A stretch of 64,000 nucleotides of DNA from Neptunomonas qingdaonensis (GTDB lineage: Bacteria > Pseudomonadota > Gammaproteobacteria > Pseudomonadales > Balneatricaceae), in contig NZ_FOOU01000007.1 in assembly GCF_900113275.1 (NCBI RefSeq), positions 1 to 64,000 of the forward strand, in the 5' to 3' direction. Of this stretch, positions 9,131-18,197 are shown one piece after another (the first letter of the stretch is position 1; each line of letters opens with the position of its first letter). The position numbers and the translations under genes are program-made. Below the pieces are notes generated by a model. That model was not told the origin of the DNA and ran no database searches. It saw only the letters and a program-made list of their open reading frames with translations.

Positions 9131-9499
9131 ATGGCTAGACATGAAAGAGGTGCATCGTTCTTCAGTATGTTAATAGTGCTGATGATGGCAGGAAGCTTGT
9201 TGGCAACAGCATTTAAAATATATCAGCCCTATCTTGATCATATGGCGGTTAAATCTGTGCTTGAAAATATCACAGTTGACTATGACGAGTTACGCAAACC
9301 ATTGGCTACGATCAGAACTGATATCAATCAGCGTTTGTATATTAATCAGGTGAGCTTGCCGAATCCGGAAGCGTTGAGCATCATTGATGACAAAGGATTG
9401 CTGAAGTTTGACCTGAAGTATGAAGTTCGGCTTCCGATGTTTTTCAATGTCGATGCTGTTATAAAATTTGCAGAATATTATGAAGCAGTAAGACCTTGA
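9131..9499 (+). CDS. DUF4845 membrane-anchored protein
   Basis: A protein of 122 aa with a single N-terminal hydrophobic helix ([19 protein letters not shown]) after a short basic stretch, then a soluble part. It matches the DUF4845 family that sits between lepB and rnc in many gammaproteobacteria and whose function is not known. The N-terminus looks like a type IV pilin-like or signal-anchor segment. I prefer ATG at 9131 (GGTGAG 4 nt upstream); TTG at 9119 and GTG at 9122 are alternatives. Its stop overlaps the rnc start by 4 nt. Confidence 0.82.
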   Translation: MARHERGASFFSMLIVLMMAGSLLATAFKIYQPYLDHMAVKSVLENITVDYDELRKPLATIRTDINQRLYINQVSLPNPEALSIIDDKGLLKFDLKYEVRLPMFFNVDAVIKFAEYYEAVRP

Positions 9500-10179
9500 T
9501 TAAATCTATACCTGAACTGACACGTCGCCTCGGTTACTCATTTAATGAACCCGCTTATTGTGAGTTAGCACTGACACACAGAAGCTGTGGAAAAAGCAAT
9601 AATGAGCGTCTGGAGTTTCTTGGCGACTCGATTGTTAATTTCGTTATAGCGGACGATCTTTTTCAACGCTTTCCTAAAGCAAGAGAAGGGCAGTTAAGTC
9701 GTTTGCGGGCCAGTATGGTTAAAGGGGAGACACTTGCCGAAATCGCGCGTGAGTTAAAGCTCGGTGATTATCTTCGGCTTGGCCCAGGTGAATTAAAAAG
9801 TGGTGGCTTTCGCCGCGACTCGATATTAGCTGATGCTGTTGAAGCGTTAATCGGTGCCATTTATCTGGACAGTAATCTTGAAGTGGTTAGAGGCTTTATT
9901 TTAGGCTGGTTTGAAGAACGACTTACTAACCTTGATATTGATGAAGCATTAAAAGATTCAAAAACTCGCTTACAGGAATATCTCCAATCGCGCCGTTTTC
10001 CTTTGCCCGATTATGAATTGGTCAGGGTGGAGGGTGAAGCACATGCACAAACATTTTATATCACTTGCCGTATACAGCCATTGGATCAGCCCACTGAAGG
10101 GGTTGGAAATAGCCGTCGCCAGGCTGAACAGGAAGCTGCTAAGCAAGCGCTTCTTCAAGTAGAAGAGGTGAAAAAATGA
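9496..10179 (+). CDS. rnc: Ribonuclease III
   Basis: Double-strand-specific endoribonuclease (227 aa) that processes rRNA precursors and structured mRNAs. The catalytic signature [14 protein letters not shown] contains Glu40 and Asp44, and the second metal site is in [14 protein letters not shown] at about residues 115-128. The C-terminal double-stranded RNA binding domain (about 155-225) includes KTRLQEYLQ and [18 protein letters not shown]. Length matches E. coli. It starts with TTG inside the end of the preceding gene and its stop overlaps the era start (ATGA), a conserved rnc-era coupling. Confidence 0.98.
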   Translation: MIKSIPELTRRLGYSFNEPAYCELALTHRSCGKSNNERLEFLGDSIVNFVIADDLFQRFPKAREGQLSRLRASMVKGETLAEIARELKLGDYLRLGPGELKSGGFRRDSILADAVEALIGAIYLDSNLEVVRGFILGWFEERLTNLDIDEALKDSKTRLQEYLQSRRFPLPDYELVRVEGEAHAQTFYITCRIQPLDQPTEGVGNSRRQAEQEAAKQALLQVEEVKK

Positions 10180-11117
10180 GCGAAGATATGCAAAGCTGGA
10201 TTCAACCTGAAAATTCAGAAGGTGATGAGCAACGCTGTGGTTTTGTTGCGATCGTTGGACGCCCTAATATGGGTAAATCAACATTGATGAATTTCATGTT
10301 AGGGCAGAAACTCAGTATTACTTCGAAAAAGCCACAAACAACCCGCCATCAGATACTGGGCATTAAGACAGTGGATGATCTGCAGATTATGTTTGTGGAT
10401 ACTCCTGGGTTACATAAAGAACAAAATAAAGCACTGAACCGTTACATGAACAAGGCCGCATCGGAAGCATTACGCGGTGTGGATCTGGTTCTTTTTCTTG
10501 TCGATAGAACCGCCTGGACTGAAGAAGACCAGATTGTTCTTGAAAAAGTTCAGCACGCCAAATGTCCGGTAATTCTGGTCGTTAATAAAGTCGATCAATT
10601 GGCTGATAAGTCATCGTTATTGCCGCAGCTTGGCATTCTTGCAGAAAAAATGAATTTTGCCGATATTATTCCTATCTCTGCTAAGAGCGGAAGGAATGTA
10701 GACAAGCTGGAAGAGATTATCTGCAGCTACATGCCTGAAGGTGTGCATCATTACCCGGAAGATCAGCTAACCAATCGAAGTTCGCGTTTTATGGTAGCGG
10801 AAATCGTACGTGAAAAGTTGATGCGCAATGTCGGTGACGAAGTGCCCTATGGTGCAGCCGTTGAGATAGAAGAGTTTGTACATGACGGAAGGTTGTTAAC
10901 CATTAGCGCACTAATTTTGGTAGAACGAGAAGGCCAGAAGAAGATTATTATTGGAGACAAAGGCGACCGCATGAAAACGATTGGACGGGATGCTCGTTTA
11001 GATATTGAGGCTTTGTTTGATTGTAAAGTAATGCTGAAGCTCTGGGTAAAAGTTCGCCGTGGCTGGGCCGATGATGAACGTGCCTTGCGCAGTCTCGGCT
11101 ATGATCATGGCGAATAA
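10176..11117 (+). CDS. era: GTPase Era
   Basis: Essential GTPase (313 aa) that binds 16S rRNA near its 3' end and acts in 30S subunit maturation. G1 GRPNMGKST at about residues 28-36, G2 in [14 protein letters not shown]3 DTPGL and G4 NKVD are present, with SAKSG as G5. The KH domain follows ([18 protein letters not shown]). Length is close to E. coli Era (301). It overlaps rnc by 4 nt and recO by 1 nt (TAATG). Confidence 0.98.
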   Translation: MSEDMQSWIQPENSEGDEQRCGFVAIVGRPNMGKSTLMNFMLGQKLSITSKKPQTTRHQILGIKTVDDLQIMFVDTPGLHKEQNKALNRYMNKAASEALRGVDLVLFLVDRTAWTEEDQIVLEKVQHAKCPVILVVNKVDQLADKSSLLPQLGILAEKMNFADIIPISAKSGRNVDKLEEIICSYMPEGVHHYPEDQLTNRSSRFMVAEIVREKLMRNVGDEVPYGAAVEIEEFVHDGRLLTISALILVEREGQKKIIIGDKGDRMKTIGRDARLDIEALFDCKVMLKLWVKVRRGWADDERALRSLGYDHGE

Positions 11118-11812
11118 TGAACTACAAGGTTGACGCGCAAGCGGCCTACGTACTTCATTCCCGTCCCTACCTTGAAACCAGTGCATTAGTCGACTTCTTT
11201 ACGTTGGAACAAGGGCGAATCAGCGCCGTCGTTAAAGGTTCACGCCGCCCGGGTTCAAAACTGCGGGGCGTGCTGCAGCCTTTCGTTCCATTGCAGATAA
11301 CCCTGCGAGGTCGCCAGCAGTTAAAAACCCTGACGCAAGCCGAGTCAGTGGGAATGAATGGCATTATGCAAGGCCGAGCGCTGATGTGCGGTATGTATGT
11401 CAATGAGATGATGCAGCGGCTGCTTTCTCCTTTCGATCCTCACCCTCATTTATACGTCTATTATCAGTATGTGCTGAATGAATTAATCTCAGGACTGGAT
11501 ATAGAAGGTGCATTGCGTACCTTTGAACATCGATTACTGGCGGAAACAGGTTATGGATTACCAATGGATTCGATTTCAGAACTGGGACTCTATCTGTTTG
11601 ACGTGGATCATTGGCGGTTCAGAAAGGTTACGCTTGTTGCTGATGCAGATCGGAGTCGCTGTTTTCATGGTAAAGATCTTCTAGCTATCGAGCAGGATTG
11701 CTATGATACGCCTGAAACACGTCAGTCAGCTAAACGACTCATGCGTCTTGCGATTGATCATCTACTTGCTGGTCGGCCATTGAATAGCCGTTCACTCTTT
11801 CAGAAACAATGA
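11117..11812 (+). CDS. recO: DNA repair protein RecO
   Basis: RecO (231 aa) works with RecF and RecR to load RecA on gapped single-stranded DNA covered by SSB. The N-terminal OB-fold begins with [20 protein letters not shown] and contains the basic [17 protein letters not shown] segment (about residues 37-53). The C-terminal helical part includes [14 protein letters not shown], typical of the family. No zinc-finger cysteines are visible, as in other Proteobacteria. Start ATG shares its A with the era stop. Confidence 0.96.
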   Translation: MNYKVDAQAAYVLHSRPYLETSALVDFFTLEQGRISAVVKGSRRPGSKLRGVLQPFVPLQITLRGRQQLKTLTQAESVGMNGIMQGRALMCGMYVNEMMQRLLSPFDPHPHLYVYYQYVLNELISGLDIEGALRTFEHRLLAETGYGLPMDSISELGLYLFDVDHWRFRKVTLVADADRSRCFHGKDLLAIEQDCYDTPETRQSAKRLMRLAIDHLLAGRPLNSRSLFQKQ

Positions 11813-11822
11813 GGAATACACC

Positions 11823-12596
11823 GTGGTTGAGCCAAGCCGCTTATTATTAGGCATTAATATTGATCATGTTGCGACACTGCGTCAGGCGCGAGGTACACGG
11901 TATCCGGATACTGTTTTAGCGGCCGCATTGGCAGAAGAGGCTGGTGCAGATGGGATTACGGTGCATTTGCGTGAAGATAGAAGACATATCCAGGATCGTG
12001 ATATCTACATGCTGAAAGAAACACTGCAAACACGTATGAACTTTGAAATGGCAGTCACTGAAGAGATGATCGGCCTCGCTTCTGAGGTGAAGCCAAGGCA
12101 TTGCTGTTTAGTGCCTGAAAAACGCGAAGAACTCACCACCGAAGGGGGATTGGATGTTGTCGGGCAGCTGGAAAAGATCAGGTCAGCTGCACAACGTCTT
12201 GCTGCTCACGGTATTGAAGTGTCGCTTTTCATCGATCCGGATAACGCCCAGATAGATGCGACACTTGCCTGTGGCGCACCTGTCATTGAGCTGCATACGG
12301 GGGCCTATGCTGATGCTGAGACACCCGCCGAACAAAAAAATGAGCTGCAGCGTATCCAGAAAGCAGCTGCGTATGCCTTTGAGAAGGGGTTGATTGTTAA
12401 TGCGGGTCATGGATTGCATTATCACAATGTTGAGCAGATTGCTGAAATCCCGCAGCTAAATGAACTGAATATTGGTCATGGTATTATTGCCCGGGCCGTT
12501 TTTGTTGGGTTGAAAGAGGCGGTTGCTGAAATGAAACAGCTCATGACAATTGCACAAACACGGGTTCAATCACAGCGAGATGCCCTGACGCGATGA
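11823..12596 (+). CDS. pdxJ: Pyridoxine 5'-phosphate synthase
   Basis: PdxJ (257 aa) condenses 1-deoxy-D-xylulose 5-phosphate with 3-amino-1-hydroxyacetone phosphate to give pyridoxine 5'-phosphate, the last ring-forming step of vitamin B6 synthesis. Family motifs are [17 protein letters not shown] near the N-terminus, [34 protein letters not shown] and [13 protein letters not shown] start with GAGGAA about 9 nt upstream. It overlaps acpS by 4 nt, the classical pdxJ-acpS pair. Confidence 0.98.
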   Translation: MVEPSRLLLGINIDHVATLRQARGTRYPDTVLAAALAEEAGADGITVHLREDRRHIQDRDIYMLKETLQTRMNFEMAVTEEMIGLASEVKPRHCCLVPEKREELTTEGGLDVVGQLEKIRSAAQRLAAHGIEVSLFIDPDNAQIDATLACGAPVIELHTGAYADAETPAEQKNELQRIQKAAAYAFEKGLIVNAGHGLHYHNVEQIAEIPQLNELNIGHGIIARAVFVGLKEAVAEMKQLMTIAQTRVQSQRDALTR

Positions 12597-12970
12597 TTCA
12601 TGGGATTGGGACTGATATCCTTCAGCTTGAGCGTGCATGTGCAGCGCTTAAGCGAACCCCTGGCTTGGCCAAGCGTGTCTTAACGCTGGCTGAGTTGGAG
12701 TTCTATGAGAAAAGCGCTCAACCTGAGCGCTTTTTTGCTAAGCGTTTTGCCGCAAAAGAGGCTGTTGTGAAGGCTCTGGGTACAGGTATTGGGCGTGGTG
12801 TCAGCTGGCAGCATATAGCCATCAGCAATAATGAACTGGGAAAGCCTGAGGTTTTTCTTTCAGGTGGCGCTCAAGCACATGCTCAGCGTCAGGGTATTGA
12901 TACTGTGCATATCTCTTACAGTGACGAGCGTGATTATGTTGTTGCTTTTGCTATTGCAGAGTCTGTCTGA
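12593..12970 (+). CDS. acpS: Holo-[acyl-carrier-protein] synthase
   Basis: AcpS (125 aa) transfers 4'-phosphopantetheine from CoA to the conserved serine of acyl carrier protein. The start [13 protein letters not shown] carries the metal-binding Asp, and [19 protein letters not shown] holds the second signature with its Glu. Length matches the family. It is the last gene of the lepA-to-acpS run. Its 3' end overlaps the 3' end of the convergent MarR gene by 37 bp. Confidence 0.98.
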   Translation: MIHGIGTDILQLERACAALKRTPGLAKRVLTLAELEFYEKSAQPERFFAKRFAAKEAVVKALGTGIGRGVSWQHIAISNNELGKPEVFLSGGAQAHAQRQGIDTVHISYSDERDYVVAFAIAESV

Positions 12971-13479
12971 AGCGGTTCGTTGGAAACCTCGCTAAGTATA
13001 TCTTTTGCCGGTGCTGCTATATCCAGTAAAGGAGCCGCATCTAACGATCCTGCATCCATCATTGTTGCTACTTGCTGTAATGATGAAAGAATTCTTACCT
13101 TTTCAACATCATCTAAATTCCCAAAGCGACTAATAAACTCTTCGTGAAGTAGCGGAGGGGCGGACGCTAATGTCTGTTCTCCTGTGTTCGTCAGACGCGC
13201 ATTGACGATGCGGCGATCTTTTACACTACGAACACGCTCAACCAGTTGGCGATCTTCAAGGCGGTTAAGGATAGTTGTCACAGTGGCCTGGCTGAGGGAT
13301 ACATCATCAGAGATTCGTTTAACCGTGACATCTCCCAGAATATTGATGGCGCGCAGAACCATGACTTGCGGAATAGTAAGCCCACAGGTTTTCATAATGC
13401 GTTTGGATTGCATGTCGGTGGCGCGGATAATGCGCCGCAATGAAATTAAAACTTCCTGCCAGTACAAAGAGCTGCTCAT
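12934..13479 (-). CDS. MarR-type regulator, CosR/EctR-like
   Basis: Winged-helix MarR-family repressor (181 aa). The start ISLRRIIRATDMQSKRIMK followed by CGLTIPQVMVLRAI resembles the CosR/EctR branch that controls compatible solute genes in marine gammaproteobacteria. The DNA-binding helix lies around VKRISDDVSLSQATVTTILNRLE (residues about 53-75) and the wing in VRSVKDRRIVNARLT. A tail of about 35 residues, rich in Ala and Asp, extends past the dimerisation helices and is antisense to acpS. It is divergent from the glycine betaine transporter, and the shared 147-bp gap contains a perfect palindrome, so it probably regulates that operon in response to salt. MarR assignment is sure; the CosR/EctR assignment is from recall of sequence similarity. 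Confidence 0.85.
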   Translation of the reverse strand: MSSSLYWQEVLISLRRIIRATDMQSKRIMKTCGLTIPQVMVLRAINILGDVTVKRISDDVSLSQATVTTILNRLEDRQLVERVRSVKDRRIVNARLTNTGEQTLASAPPLLHEEFISRFGNLDDVEKVRILSSLQQVATMMDAGSLDAAPLLDIAAPAKDILSEVSNEPLQTDSAIAKATT

Positions 13480-13541
13480 AATAAGTTCAACATAGTTACT
13501 CCAAGAAATCTGAACCTTGCGGTATAAAGCAATCAGATGAG

Positions 13542-13547
13542 TATAAT
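13542..13547 (+). promoter_or_regulatory. -10 element of the proX operon (candidate)
   Basis: A perfect TATAAT lies 85 nt upstream of the proX start. The best -35 is TTGCGG at 13517 with a long 19-bp spacer, which would make a weak promoter open to regulation. Confidence 0.45.
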
Positions 13548-13564
13548 GGGTATTTGATTTGAGA

Positions 13565-13577
13565 TCTAATCATTAGA
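13565..13577. promoter_or_regulatory. MarR-type operator candidate
   Basis: Perfect inverted repeat TCTAAT-C-ATTAGA lies about 18 bp downstream of the TATAAT, near the expected transcription start, where a MarR dimer would block transcription. It is in the gap between the divergent MarR gene and proX. Confidence 0.5.
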
Positions 13578-13626
13578 GGTGTAAGGTATATTATCTTTAT
13601 GTCAGATTTAGGATGTGGATGCCCAT

Positions 13627-14625
13627 ATGAAGCCTATTTTTATAGCAATACCATTGTTGATTGCGAGTTCATTAGCGCAGGCTGATAATAGCTGTGGAAA
13701 AGTCACTATTGCAGACATGAACTGGAGCTCTGCCAGTTTAATCGCCAATATTGACCGTTTCATCCTTGAGAAAGGCTATGGTTGTGAAGCCGAGCTTGTG
13801 CCTGGCGATACTATGCCGACAGGCACCGCCATGATTGAAAAAGGTGAACCTGATATCGCTCCTGAAATGTGGAGTAACTCAATGAAGGACGCATTGGATA
13901 AAGGGGTAGCCGAGAAACGTTTACGTTTCGCGGGTCAATCCCTTTCTGATGGTGGCGAGGAAGGCTTCTGGGTTCCGCAATATATGGTGGATAAGGACCC
14001 GAGTCTGGCTACGATTGAGGGTGTAATTAAAAGTGCAGCCATGTTTAAGCATCCGGAAGATCCGGAGAAGTCAGCTTTTTATGGTTGTCCGGCCGGGTGG
14101 AACTGCCAGATCTCTTCAGGAAACTTATTTACTGCACTAAAACTTAAAGATAAAGGGTTTGATTTGATTGACCCGGGTTCAGGTGCAGGTTTGTCTGGCT
14201 CTATTGCCAAAGCCTATGCACGACAGGAACCATGGTTTGGCTATTATTGGGCACCCACAGCCGTGCTTGGTAAGTATAAAATGGTCAAGGTTGATTTTGG
14301 GTCAGGGGTCGATAAAGAAGAGTTTATAAACTGCTCATCGAAAGAAGATTGTCTCGAGCCTAAGGTGACAATGTACCCACCTTCTTTAGTACAAACGCTA
14401 ACAACAGAGAGCTTTGCTGCTAGATCTCCAGCCGCTTATGAATATTTGTCTAAACGTTCATTTAAAAATGAAAAGATGAACGAGCTACTTGCCTGGATGG
14501 AAGATAATCAAGCCGATGGCGATGTGGCAATGGAATATTACCTAACTAATAACAAAGATAATTGGATGACATGGGTTCCTGCAGATGTTGCGGAAAAAGT
14601 GCAAAAAGCGCTCGATAACCTGTAA
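13627..14625 (+). CDS. proX: Glycine betaine ABC transporter, substrate-binding protein
   Basis: Periplasmic binding protein of the ProX/OpuAC type for glycine betaine or a related quaternary amine (332 aa from the start chosen). A signal peptide of about 19 residues (MKPIFIAIPLLIASSLAQA) precedes DNSCGKVTIADMNWSSA. The mature part contains the repeated W and Y residues that form aromatic cages for methylated ammonium groups (EMWSN, EEGFWVPQY, FGYYWAP). I chose ATG 13627 over GTG 13615 because of the compact signal peptide. Next come the permease and ATPase genes. Ligand could also be proline betaine, choline or carnitine. Confidence 0.92.
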   Translation: MKPIFIAIPLLIASSLAQADNSCGKVTIADMNWSSASLIANIDRFILEKGYGCEAELVPGDTMPTGTAMIEKGEPDIAPEMWSNSMKDALDKGVAEKRLRFAGQSLSDGGEEGFWVPQYMVDKDPSLATIEGVIKSAAMFKHPEDPEKSAFYGCPAGWNCQISSGNLFTALKLKDKGFDLIDPGSGAGLSGSIAKAYARQEPWFGYYWAPTAVLGKYKMVKVDFGSGVDKEEFINCSSKEDCLEPKVTMYPPSLVQTLTTESFAARSPAAYEYLSKRSFKNEKMNELLAWMEDNQADGDVAMEYYLTNNKDNWMTWVPADVAEKVQKALDNL

Positions 14626-14638
14626 TTATGAAAAATCA

Positions 14639-14656
14639 GGCCAGCTTTTGCTGGCC
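14639..14656 (+). terminator. Intercistronic hairpin between proX and proW
   Basis: A perfect 7-bp stem GGCCAGC/GCTGGCC with a TTTT loop and no following T run. It probably protects the proX message or partly terminates, raising binding protein over transporter. Confidence 0.6.
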
Positions 14657-14689
14657 GTAGCTCCTTTGTTGCATATTTGAGGTACACGC

Positions 14690-15589
14690 ATGGCCGACTC
14701 GTCATGGTTAACAAAATTTCCCCAGATGGACCGTGTAGATTTAGTTGAAATTCGTAAAGGGCTGGACTCAGCTTACCGTGACTTTTCCAGAGAGTACGGA
14801 GAGGTTATTGAGTCAGTTTTTGATCCTCTGTTGATGTTTCTTGTATGGTTCGAAAAATTACTGCTTACCACGCCTTGGTGGATCATTATTGTTGCTGTCG
14901 CCGCACTGGTATATCTCGTGAGCCGTTCATGGAAGTTATCATTGGGTGTCGTCGTCTCGTTCCTTGCCATCGGTTATTTTGGCATGTGGGAAGATACGAT
15001 GCGAACGCTGAGTATCATTACCGTCTGTACTCTGATGGCGATTGGTTTAGGTATTCCTATTGGTATTGTGATGGCCCGCTCTGATAAAGCGCGTAGCGTT
15101 ATTACACCGATGCTGGATATTATGCAGACGATGCCAGCTTTCGTATATTTGATACCCGTAGTGATGCTGTTGGGAATCGGGAAAATACCGGGCGTTATCG
15201 CGGTTATTATTTATGCAATTCCCCCTGTTATTCGTTTAACCAACCTTGGGATACGTTTAGTTGACTCAGAAGTAATGGAAGCGGCAACCGCTTATGGAGC
15301 AAACCCAACTCAGCGCTTGTTTGGTGTTCAGCTACCCTTGGCTATGCCTACTATTATGGCGGGTATTAATCAGACGATTATGATGGCCCTTTCTATGGTC
15401 GTTATCGCGTCAATGATTGGTGTTAAAGGATTAGGGCAGCCTGTATTGAAGTCGATTACTAATCAATATTTCACCTTAGGTTTGTTTAATGGTCTGGCAA
15501 TTGTTGCGCTTGCTATTATTTTTGACCGTGTTTCACAAGCTTATGCAAAACGAACCCAACGACATATGCAGGGTATAGAAAATGCCTGA
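14690..15589 (+). CDS. proW: Glycine betaine ABC transporter, permease
   Basis: Inner-membrane permease of the ProW/OpuAB type (299 aa). A cytoplasmic N-terminal part of about 55 residues is followed by hydrophobic segments at roughly 60-80, 84-100, 103-125, 145-172 and 218-270. The EAA coupling motif appears as EAATAYGANPTQRLFGVQLPLAMPTIMAG (about 197-225), contacting the ATPase. It has an N-terminal extension before the core as in ProW of E. coli. The stop overlaps the ATPase start by 8 nt, so both are made together. Confidence 0.94.
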   Translation: MADSSWLTKFPQMDRVDLVEIRKGLDSAYRDFSREYGEVIESVFDPLLMFLVWFEKLLLTTPWWIIIVAVAALVYLVSRSWKLSLGVVVSFLAIGYFGMWEDTMRTLSIITVCTLMAIGLGIPIGIVMARSDKARSVITPMLDIMQTMPAFVYLIPVVMLLGIGKIPGVIAVIIYAIPPVIRLTNLGIRLVDSEVMEAATAYGANPTQRLFGVQLPLAMPTIMAGINQTIMMALSMVVIASMIGVKGLGQPVLKSITNQYFTLGLFNGLAIVALAIIFDRVSQAYAKRTQRHMQGIENA

Positions 15590-16805
15590 ACCACTAATTA
15601 AGATTGAAGGTCTTTATAAACTCTTTGGGAATAAGCCTGCATCAGTTATGCCGCTGGTTCATGAAGGGCGCTCAAAAGACGATATTCTTGCTGAAACCGG
15701 ACATACGTTAGGCCTGAAAGACATTAATTTAACGATTAATAAAGGCGAAATTTTCGTTATCATGGGTTTGTCAGGTTCTGGGAAGTCGACCCTAATCCGT
15801 CACTTTAACCGCTTGATTGATCCGACCGAAGGCGTCATCAAAGTCGACAATATTGACGTGATGAAACTCTCTTCTAAAGAGCTGGAACAGTTCAGACGGC
15901 ATAAGATGTCGATGGTGTTTCAGCGCTTTGGGTTGATGCCACATCGTACTGTGCTTGAAAATGTGGGTTATGGTCTTTCCATTCAAGGAAAGAGCAAGGC
16001 AGAGTGGACTGCTAAGGCGACTGAATGGCTTGAAACCGTCGGTCTGGCTGGATATGAAGCTCAATATCCCGCGCAACTATCGGGCGGTCAGCAACAGAGA
16101 GTAGGATTGGCGCGAGCCTTGTGTACTGATGCTGAAATTTTGTTAATGGATGAAGCATTCTCGGCATTAGATCCGTTGATTCGTAGCGAAATGCAGGATC
16201 AGCTGATTGAACTTCAGGATAAATTACATAAAACTATTATTTTCATTACTCACGATCTGGATGAAGCGCTCAGATTAGGTGATCGTATTGCTATTTTGAA
16301 AGATGGTGAGATGGTTCAGCAAGGTACGCCAGACGATATTCTTCTTAACCCCGCTACCGATTATGTTGAGGCGTTCGTTAAAGATGTCAATCGCGCCAGA
16401 GCCTTGACCGTAGAAACCGTTATGAAACCGCCTTCACGACGTATTACCGCAGATACCATTGCCGAAGCACTTGTGCAGATGAAAGCGATTAAAGGCGATT
16501 ATGGCTATTATGTAAATGCTGATGGATATCAGGGCGTGGTCACTCAGGATGCTCTGGAAGCATGCAGTGATGATTCTCAGAAAATGAGTAATAAAGTCTG
16601 GGAAGATATGCCCGGTATTTCACCCGATGCCATGCTGGAGAGTGTGATTCCCGAGACGCTTGAAGGGAAGTACCCTCTTCCGGTTGTTGATGAGGATGGA
16701 AACCTGAAAGGGGAATTGTCGCGTAGTAATCTTGCTGGAGTGCTGGGTGGTGGAAGCGCGGAAAATGATGCAGGTAAAAAAAGCGTTATAGAGGCGAAGC
16801 AGTAA
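15582..16805 (+). CDS. proV: Glycine betaine ABC transporter, ATP-binding protein
   Basis: ATPase subunit (407 aa) of the ProVWX/OpuA family. Walker A GLSGSGKST (62-70), signature LSGGQQQR (166-173), Walker B ILLMDEAFSALD (186-197) and the switch His in ITHDLDEALR are visible. The C-terminal portion (about 280-395) contains two CBS-like repeats (TVETVMKPPSRRITADTIAEAL; GKYPLPVVDEDGNLKGELSR), which sense ionic strength in this family. An N-terminal extension (residues 1-45) linked to osmosensing is also present. Ends just before a terminator. Confidence 0.95.
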   Translation: MPEPLIKIEGLYKLFGNKPASVMPLVHEGRSKDDILAETGHTLGLKDINLTINKGEIFVIMGLSGSGKSTLIRHFNRLIDPTEGVIKVDNIDVMKLSSKELEQFRRHKMSMVFQRFGLMPHRTVLENVGYGLSIQGKSKAEWTAKATEWLETVGLAGYEAQYPAQLSGGQQQRVGLARALCTDAEILLMDEAFSALDPLIRSEMQDQLIELQDKLHKTIIFITHDLDEALRLGDRIAILKDGEMVQQGTPDDILLNPATDYVEAFVKDVNRARALTVETVMKPPSRRITADTIAEALVQMKAIKGDYGYYVNADGYQGVVTQDALEACSDDSQKMSNKVWEDMPGISPDAMLESVIPETLEGKYPLPVVDEDGNLKGELSRSNLAGVLGGGSAENDAGKKSVIEAKQ

Positions 16806-16816
16806 GTATAAAATAG

Positions 16817-16849
16817 TCTGCCCTGTAAGAGCTCAATAGGGCAGATTTT
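16817..16849 (+). terminator. Terminator after proV
   Basis: Stem TCTGCCCT/AGGGCAGA with a 13-base loop, then TTTT. It ends the betaine transport operon. Confidence 0.8.
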
Positions 16850-16912
16850 CTTTCTATTACAATGTGATTGATATCGAGAGTAAACTAGCTCTATCAAGCA
16901 TTGGAGAGAAAC

Positions 16913-17254
16913 ATGGATAAGCTAGAAACCTTGCGTTGTGAAGCCTGTCAGGCCAGAGCTCCGTTGGTTACCCCGGATGAGTTGAAAGCGCTTATGTTAC
17001 AAATCCCTGAATGGAAACTCAAAACGCGTGATAATATTATGCAGCTTGAACGCGTCTATCGTTTTAATGACTTTGTTGAAGCGATGGTTTTCACTCAAAA
17101 AGTAGGTGAGCTTGCGGAAATTGAAGACCATCACCCCGCTATTCTGACAGAGTGGGGAAAGGTGACAGTCACTTGGTGGACTCACAAAATTAAAGGGTTA
17201 CATCGCAATGATCTGATCTGCGCTGCAAAAACAGATCTACTCAACCACAAATAA
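16913..17254 (+). CDS. phhB: Pterin-4a-carbinolamine dehydratase
   Basis: PhhB/PCD (113 aa) dehydrates 4a-hydroxytetrahydropterin formed by phenylalanine hydroxylase, regenerating the pterin cofactor. The active-site signature [23 protein letters not shown] holds the three conserved histidines and tryptophan. Length is normal. ATG 16913 was chosen because GGAGAG sits 4 nt upstream and the preceding TTG gives no extra conserved sequence. No phenylalanine hydroxylase gene is adjacent, so the protein may serve one elsewhere or act in another pterin role such as for molybdopterin. Confidence 0.94.
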   Translation: MDKLETLRCEACQARAPLVTPDELKALMLQIPEWKLKTRDNIMQLERVYRFNDFVEAMVFTQKVGELAEIEDHHPAILTEWGKVTVTWWTHKIKGLHRNDLICAAKTDLLNHK

Positions 17255-17312
17255 GTGCTTCTTCGGGCGATGCTGCCTGCAAATATATCAGCCAAACAGC
17301 TAAGGATAATTA

Positions 17313-18062
17313 ATGTCACTTCCCGGGAAAGAGATTCATTGCGGCTACGATGAATTTGGTGTCATTCGGGTGCTGGATGATGGCAATAAACGTTACCTAT
17401 CTTTTGGTGATGTTGATGAGCAAAGCTGTTGGCTTAAAAGTGAACCACATATCCCACAACATGAGTATGTGCGTACCATGTTGCTGGTGTTGCTATTTTG
17501 TGAACCTAAGCGCTGCATCACTTTGGGGTTGGGGGCCGGGAGTTTGACTAGCTGTCTTCACCATCATTTACCTTCATTAAAGCAGGAGGTGGTTGAACTT
17601 AGGGCGGGCGTAATCGATGCGGCTTATAAATACTTTCAACTGCCTCGCAGTAAGCGGCTTGTTTTGCATCACCTGGATGCTCAGGATTTTCTGCAAAGCG
17701 TCGAAAGTAAAAAAGCAGATATTATTTTTAGTGATATTTACGGTGCCGATGGTCTGGATGAGCAGCAGCTCCAGCCAGACTTTATCCATGAGTGTTACTA
17801 CCGTTTAAAGCCGGGAGGTTGGTTGGTACTCAACTGCTGGCGCGATCATCAGAGCGAAGCGACATTGGCGATGTTAGGTGAACTGTTTTCTGATATACGA
17901 AGCTGTGCTACACAAAGTGGTAACTGGGTTATTTTTGCAGGGACCAGTATTAATAAACAGTCGGCTAAGCAGCTTAAAGCGCAGGCACGAGAACTCAGCC
18001 AGCAGTTGGGCTTTTCCTTTAGCCCGTCGTTGAGTAAGTTGAAAAGTCATTTACAGACATAA
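17313..18062 (+). CDS. Spermidine-synthase-like SAM-dependent protein
   Basis: A Rossmann-fold protein (249 aa) of the polyamine aminopropyltransferase superfamily. The nucleotide-binding loop GLGAGSLTSCL (about residues 72-82) replaces the GGGDG motif of true spermidine synthases, and ELRAGVIDAA follows as the ribose-binding strand. A further motif FSDIYGADGLD (about 141-151) is in the position of the catalytic Asp. The N-terminal beta domain is short. Such shorter homologues are often annotated as spermidine synthase but many have no tested activity; a methyltransferase-like or regulatory role is possible. It has its own AAGGAT ribosome binding site. Confidence 0.7.
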   Translation: MSLPGKEIHCGYDEFGVIRVLDDGNKRYLSFGDVDEQSCWLKSEPHIPQHEYVRTMLLVLLFCEPKRCITLGLGAGSLTSCLHHHLPSLKQEVVELRAGVIDAAYKYFQLPRSKRLVLHHLDAQDFLQSVESKKADIIFSDIYGADGLDEQQLQPDFIHECYYRLKPGGWLVLNCWRDHQSEATLAMLGELFSDIRSCATQSGNWVIFAGTSINKQSAKQLKAQARELSQQLGFSFSPSLSKLKSHLQT

Positions 18063-18197
18063 TTTCAACTGTGTTTTTTGCGACGCCTAATTATTTGACT
18101 CCTGTTATGACTGGCTTTATTATCCGTTAGTAGAATTTTCCGATATAAGTCATGCCTTTTTTATGCTTTTTCGTTTTGTTAAATGACAGGTTTCGCC

